Shown: in pieces, positions 60,050 to 64,000 of the stretch | Numbering within the stretch: position 1 is the first letter of the stretch | How the letters are laid out: each line of letters starts with the position of its first letter | DNA from: Agromyces cavernae | Lineage (GTDB): Bacteria; Actinomycetota; Actinomycetes; Actinomycetales; Microbacteriaceae | Assembly (NCBI RefSeq): GCF_021044935.1 | Contig: NZ_JAJNMP010000001.1 | Location: forward strand, 744,001-808,000 | Length of the DNA stretch: 64,000 bases | Direction of reading: 5' to 3' | Notes under the pieces: generated by a model | Database searches by the model: none | Told to the model about the DNA's origin: nothing | The model's input: the letters and a program-made list of their open reading frames with translations, nothing else | Made by a program: the position numbers and the translations under genes

Positions 60050-60104
60050 ATGCGCGCCCAGCTGATGCGTGGGCTGCGCTGATGCCCGCCGGTGCGGCGA
60101 CCGC

Positions 60105-60671
60105 TCATCGACCGGCAATGTCGTCGACCGGTGACGCCGTCGGGGCGTTCGCGCGCCAGCCGCTCGACGGGCGTGCGATGCCTGCGTCGTCGGCGAGGGC
60201 GGCATAGGGGAGCGCGATCAGGTCGCCGCTCGCGATGTCGTCCGGAAGGTCTGCGCTCGCGGTGGCGGTCGGGTCGCCGGGGCCGGCGCCGAGTTCTGTG
60301 CGGATCGCGCGTGCGACTGACGCCCGGCCGATAAGGCGCGCCTCGGACCACGCCGGGTCGAGGGCGCCGAGGTCCGCATCGAGGGTGAGGCTGCGCGCGC
60401 GGCCGTCGAGGTGCTCGGATGCCTCGACCACGCGTACGACGACGACCCCGACCTGCATCGTCGGCGACGCGACGGTGCCGTTCGACCCGGGCACCGACGC
60501 GGGGGCGATGTGCACGGCCGGCGTCCCGCAGAGGTCCGTGAGGCGAAGGAGCGAGACACCGCCGACCTCGATGTCGCCGACGGTCGCGCGTGTGGCCCTC
60601 GGCCACCGATCGACCGCGATGGGGTCGGGGATCGTGCGCCGGAGCGTCGGCAGGATACGGGTGAGCGTCAT
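60105..60671 (-). CDS. hypothetical protein, 188 aa
   Basis: Start ATG 60671 is preferred; the frame remains open to 60785 through a 24-bp tandem repeat that would add Arg/Pro-rich RRIP units. The product has an N-terminal RILPTLRRTIPDPIAVDRWP followed by a beta-rich region (VGDIEVGGVSLLRLTDLCGTPAVHIAPASVPGSNGTV, VGVVVVRVVEA). I recognise no function; it looks like a lineage-specific actinobacterial protein. Confidence 0.6.
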   Translation of the reverse strand: MTLTRILPTLRRTIPDPIAVDRWPRATRATVGDIEVGGVSLLRLTDLCGTPAVHIAPASVPGSNGTVASPTMQVGVVVVRVVEASEHLDGRARSLTLDADLGALDPAWSEARLIGRASVARAIRTELGAGPGDPTATASADLPDDIASGDLIALPYAALADDAGIARPSSGWRANAPTASPVDDIAGR

Positions 60672-60683
60672 GCGCGACCTGTG

Positions 60684-60740
60684 CGGGATACGCCTGCGCA
60701 TGTTGCGCGGGATACGCCTGCGCAGGTTGCGCGGGATCCT
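60684..60740. repeat. 24-bp direct repeats upstream of a hypothetical gene
   Basis: The unit GCGGGATACGCCTGCGCA plus a short linker recurs with a 24-bp period about 2.4 times (GGGATA at 60685, 60709, truncated at 60733). The reading frame of the downstream minus-strand gene passes through it without a stop. Confidence 0.75.
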
Positions 60741-60846
60741 TCGGACCCGGTGATCGGCGGCATGGTTCAGTTGTACGCCGACCACGCCCTCGTCACGCGT
60801 TTGTTACGAGATCCGAACGGGTCGGACCCGAATGCTCATGCGGACC

Positions 60847-61128
60847 TTACGCCGCGAGCTCCTCGCGGAGCTTCGCGGAGAGCTCGGCGTCGGTCGGCTC
60901 GGTGAAGTGCGTGCCGTCGGGGAACACGACGACGGGAATCTGCGTGCGGCCGCTGATCGCCTTCGCGCGGTCGGCGCCGTCGACGACGACCTCGAGGTCG
61001 ACGTAGTCGTAGTCGACGCCCTCTCGGTCGAGCAGCGCCTTCGAGCGACGGCAGTCGCTGCACCAGGCGGCGCCGTACATGGTGATGCGGGCAGGGTTCA
61101 GGTCGGAGACCGCAGGGGAGGAAGTCAT
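60847..61128 (-). CDS. mycoredoxin (glutaredoxin-like)
   Basis: 93 aa thioredoxin-fold protein. The active-site motif is YGAAWCSDCRRSKALLD (Cys-Ser-Asp-Cys); TQIPVVVFPDGTHFTEPT carries the cis-Pro and thiol-binding loop. Mycoredoxins reduce mycothiol-mixed disulfides in actinobacteria. The gene is preceded by TATAGAC just before the ATG, so a short or absent leader is possible. Confidence 0.85.
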   Translation of the reverse strand: MTSSPAVSDLNPARITMYGAAWCSDCRRSKALLDREGVDYDYVDLEVVVDGADRAKAISGRTQIPVVVFPDGTHFTEPTDAELSAKLREELAA

Positions 61129-61217
61129 GTCTATAACCTACGTGGGTACCCTGTGCGGTATTCCCAGCGTCGGGTTCACGGCGGGAGAGGCGGGCGGCGC
61201 CCGGGGCTGGTGAGGTG

Positions 61218-64000
61218 TCAGGCGCCGATGCGGGCGGGCAGTTCGGCGCCGACGAGTCGGATGAAGGCGCTCAGCTGGGCGACGCCCTCGGCCCGGCGCG
61301 GCAACCCGTCGAGCAGGGCCGGCGAGTAGACGAGGTAGGCCGCCCACTTGGCGCGCGAGATCGCCACATTGAGCCGGTTCTTCAACAGCAGGAACTCGAG
61401 CCCGCGCGGAACGTCGTCGGCGGACGAGGCGGCGAGCGACACGATCGAGACGACGGCCTCCTGGCCCTGGAACTTGTCGACCGTGCCGACCGGCACATCG
61501 ATGAACCCTGCGCCGTCGAGCGCGGTGCGCACGGTGGCGAGTTGCGCGTTGTAGGGCGTGACGACGATGAGGTCGGTCTGGGCGAGCGGCCGCGCGGAAG
61601 CGGGCATGGGCCCGGCGGCCGTGTCGACCGCCTCGGACCACGGACGCCCGAGCAGCGAGCGCACGATCTCGACGACGACCTCGGCCTCTTCGGGCGACGC
61701 CGTGCTGTTGCCGACGTGCGCGATCGGCACGGCCGTGAGCCCCGCGGCGACGCCCTCGAGCCGACGCGCAGAGGCGATCGGATGCGAGTGCAGTGCGTTC
61801 TCGTACGAGAGCCGTGACACCGGTGCGGCGACGTCTGGGTGCATGCGGCGGCTCTCGGCGAGGAAGTAACCGAACTCGGGCGGCAGCACCTCGTGCCCGT
61901 CGGCCACCCAGCCGAGCGCCGAGGTGTCGACGGGCTCGGGGTGCAGTGCCTGGCTCACCTGCGGCAACTGCTGCGGGTCGCCGAGCAACAGCAGGTTGCG
62001 GGCCGACACCGAGACGGCGATCGTCGACGCGAGAGAGAACTGGCCCGCCTCGTCGATCACGAGCAGGTCGAGTTCGCCGCGCGCCACACGCTTGGTGTTG
62101 CAGAAGTCCCAGGCGGTGCCGCCGATGACGTATCCGTGGCCGGCGTGGTCGTCGGCGAACTGGCGCAGGTGGTCTTTCTTGGCCAGCGCCGTGAACGTGA
62201 ATCGCTCGATGTCGGATGCGTCTTTGACGGCCTTGCCGACCCGCTCTCTGCCGAGACCCGCGCCGATGACCGCGTCGAGCACGTTCTCGACGACCGCGTG
62301 CGACTGGGCGACGACGCCGATGCGCCACCCGTGGTCGGCGACGAGGCGCGCGATGACGTGCGAGGCGACGTAGGTCTTGCCGGTGCCCGGTGGGCCCTGC
62401 ACGGCGAGGTACGAGTGCTCGAGCCGGCGCACCGAGGCGACGACCGCGTCGACGTACTCGCCGCCCGGCTCGTGCGGCACGAGCCCGCCCGTGGCGCGCG
62501 GCGCGAGCCGGCGCAGCACGTCCATGGCGGGGTTCTGCGGAAGCCGCGGCTGGGCGCCGGGGATCGGGTCGGCCCACGACGCGATCGCGTCGCGCAGCGC
62601 GTCGGTGTTCGGCGGGCGGCCTGGGGTGATCGCCATGGGAAGGGCCGACCACGTCTCACCGGCGACGCCCCGCTCTTCGACCAGGACGCCGGCCTCGGTG
62701 ACTTCGAGGATGACCGCGTCGGTCGAGTCGCGCTGGCCCGGGCGCAGCGATCGCGCCGGGAACGGCGCCGGCCACTCGTAGAGCAGGAAGACATCGCTGC
62801 CCGGCGAGAACCGCGAGCCGGGTGCGATGTCGCCCGTGAGCAGCACCTCGCGGCGGGCGTTGTTCCACCGAGGCTCGCTGTGCCACGCCTGGGTCTCGCG
62901 CGAGGTGAGCGGATCGACGACGAGCACGTCGCGGTGGTCGTGCCAGGCTTCGACTGGCTGGTCGGTTCGCAGGAAGTGGCTCCACCAGAAGCTCTTCGCC
63001 TCGCGGGCGTGGTAGTCGATGGCGGCCGCGGCGAGCGCGAGCGCGGTGCGGTCGGCATCGCGGGCGGGATCGGTCGGGCCGGCGAGCTCGCGCAGGTGCG
63101 CGGCGAGCGGCGATGGCTCGTAGACCTTGCCGTCGGCCTGTTCGATGAGCGCCTGCATCGGCACCGAGGGCACGCCTTCTCGGCGGGCGAGGTCGAGGAG
63201 CCAGTCGCGCAGTCGCAGGGTCGAGAGGCAGTCGTACTCGTTGTAGTCGGCAAGGTCGTCGAGGATCGCCTGCGCCTCGACGGCAGCGTCGGGGCGGCCT
63301 GAATCGGCGAGTTCTCGCGCCCGAACGTATTCGGTGATCGAGTCGCCGCCCGACTTCACGTCGGCCTCGCGCTGTTCGGCCTCGCCCATGTAGAGCGGCT
63401 CGAGCTTCTTGATCGAGTACGACCGGCTGCCGACTCGAACCGCGCGCTTGACGATGGGGTAGAGATCGACGAGCACGCCGTCGGCCAGCAGTTGGTCGAC
63501 GTCGGCCTCGCCGACGCCGTGGCGTGCGGCGATCGAGGTGAGGTGCGTGCGCTCGTAGCTCGCGTAGTGGTAGATGTGCAGGTCGGGGTGCACGGCCCGG
63601 CGCAGCTTGACGAACTCGAGGAATCTGAGGAGGGCCTCGCGCTCTTCGGCGAACGAGTGCGCCCAGAATGCGGTGTAGTGCTCGTCGGTGTCGACCATGC
63701 CCCACAGGTAGTCGAGGTTCCACCGGGTGCCGTCGCCCTCGGTGTAGAGCGGGTCGCCCTCGAAGTCGAAGAAGAGATCGCCGGGGCTCGGCTCGGGGAT
63801 CGCGGCGAGCGCTCTGGCCTCTCGAATCGAGACCGGCGGCGGCAGGGGCGGATCGTCGGCCGTGCGCGTGCCCGCGGCCTCTGCGGCGAGCTGCGCGGAC
63901 TCGGCCTGAAGCTGCAGTCGCGCCTGCTCGCGCAGCCCGTCGAGGGTGGCGTCGAGCACGTGCGGAACGGGGCCGACCGATGCCGCCAGCTCGTCGATCG
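61218..64000 (-). CDS. TM0106-type RecB-family nuclease/DNA2-NAM7 helicase (partial, runs off the right edge)
   Basis: The frame is open to the window end, so the N-terminus is missing (about 925 residues visible; relatives are about 1100-1200 aa). The visible nuclease-like part has LFFDFEGDPLYTEGDGTRWNLDYLWG and ADYNEYDCLSTLRLRDWLLDLA with DEDD-type acidic residues. The helicase (about 490 onward in the visible part) has Walker A VQGPPGTGKTYVASHVI, Walker B LLVIDEAGQFSL, LLLGDPQQLPQVSQ, VVTPYNAQL and motif VI NRLNVAISRAKW. It probably acts in DNA processing or repair. Nothing suggests a phage-defence cluster in the visible part. Confidence 0.87.
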   Translation of the reverse strand, partial: IDELAASVGPVPHVLDATLDGLREQARLQLQAESAQLAAEAAGTRTADDPPLPPPVSIREARALAAIPEPSPGDLFFDFEGDPLYTEGDGTRWNLDYLWGMVDTDEHYTAFWAHSFAEEREALLRFLEFVKLRRAVHPDLHIYHYASYERTHLTSIAARHGVGEADVDQLLADGVLVDLYPIVKRAVRVGSRSYSIKKLEPLYMGEAEQREADVKSGGDSITEYVRARELADSGRPDAAVEAQAILDDLADYNEYDCLSTLRLRDWLLDLARREGVPSVPMQALIEQADGKVYEPSPLAAHLRELAGPTDPARDADRTALALAAAAIDYHAREAKSFWWSHFLRTDQPVEAWHDHRDVLVVDPLTSRETQAWHSEPRWNNARREVLLTGDIAPGSRFSPGSDVFLLYEWPAPFPARSLRPGQRDSTDAVILEVTEAGVLVEERGVAGETWSALPMAITPGRPPNTDALRDAIASWADPIPGAQPRLPQNPAMDVLRRLAPRATGGLVPHEPGGEYVDAVVASVRRLEHSYLAVQGPPGTGKTYVASHVIARLVADHGWRIGVVAQSHAVVENVLDAVIGAGLGRERVGKAVKDASDIERFTFTALAKKDHLRQFADDHAGHGYVIGGTAWDFCNTKRVARGELDLLVIDEAGQFSLASTIAVSVSARNLLLLGDPQQLPQVSQALHPEPVDTSALGWVADGHEVLPPEFGYFLAESRRMHPDVAAPVSRLSYENALHSHPIASARRLEGVAAGLTAVPIAHVGNSTASPEEAEVVVEIVRSLLGRPWSEAVDTAAGPMPASARPLAQTDLIVVTPYNAQLATVRTALDGAGFIDVPVGTVDKFQGQEAVVSIVSLAASSADDVPRGLEFLLLKNRLNVAISRAKWAAYLVYSPALLDGLPRRAEGVAQLSAFIRLVGAELPARIGA

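Noticed and set aside
61218..64000. Helicase-nuclease gene as part of a phage defence island
   Set aside because: The visible neighbours are ordinary metabolic or redox genes, and the protein resembles a widespread stand-alone TM0106-type family.

Overview
The window is high-GC, gene-dense actinobacterial DNA: GTG and TTG starts, very frequent ATGA/GTGA stop-start overlaps, Actinobacteria-type gene families. Gene content and the dispersed palindromes (GGTCGAGTA...GTATCGAGACC and GGTTGAGGAGC...GTCTCGAAACC) suggest a Micrococcales member, most likely Microbacteriaceae (Agromyces-like). This placement is inference. No tRNA, rRNA, CRISPR array, insertion sequence or prophage was seen.

Layout. 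0-5.5 kb: end of a membrane protein, a secreted SGNH hydrolase broken by an in-frame TAG, a SpoIIAA-like protein, a TetR regulator and a large secreted PQQ-type sugar dehydrogenase with PKD domains. 5.8-14.7 kb: a tightly overlapping nine-gene operon holding ebo-type genes (UbiA-like prenyltransferase, EboA, TatD-like EboB, EboE, EboF-like phosphodiesterase) with a polyprenyl synthase, an inositol-3-phosphate-synthase-family enzyme, an extra TIM-barrel protein and IPP isomerase. 14.7-22.3 kb: oxidoreductase plus TIM-barrel isomerase, a NitT/TauT-type ABC importer, a LacI regulator and a secreted TIM-barrel protein, tied together by shared operator-like sequences. 22.4-29.4 kb: phenylacetate catabolism (paaK, paaI, divergent paaABCDE and a paaG-like gene) with a PaaR-type operator between paaI and paaA. 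29.6-32.2 kb: a secreted protein with three cell-wall-binding repeats. 32.2-38.7 kb: Mrp-type Na+/H+ antiporter mnhA(B)CDEFG. 38.8-46.6 kb: AAA ATPase, NarL-type two-component pair, secreted beta-propeller-like protein, ankyrin lipoprotein, rhodanese, methyltransferase, FKBP lipoprotein. 46.8-64 kb: ECF transporter module with a possible iron box, macrolide-type glycosyltransferase, hexapeptide-repeat protein, OmpR-type two-component system with a PepSY target, two luciferase-like oxidoreductases, a BBE-type FAD oxidase, a baeRF-like protein, a mycoredoxin and a truncated-by-window RecB-nuclease/helicase.

The most interesting system is the 5.8-14.7 kb operon. It looks like an ebo cluster in which the usual 3-dehydroquinate-synthase-like EboD is absent and a myo-inositol-phosphate-synthase homologue is present, and which brings its own isoprenoid supply (polyprenyl synthase and IPP isomerase). 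I infer that it makes a prenylated cyclitol or uses one as a carrier. Other notable signals are a 56-bp tandem duplication creating two 19-codon ORFs linked by ATGA overlaps between mnhF and mnhG, dispersed repeats that encode parts of PaaC and MnhA and supply stop codons, and several regulator-operator pairs readable directly from the sequence.
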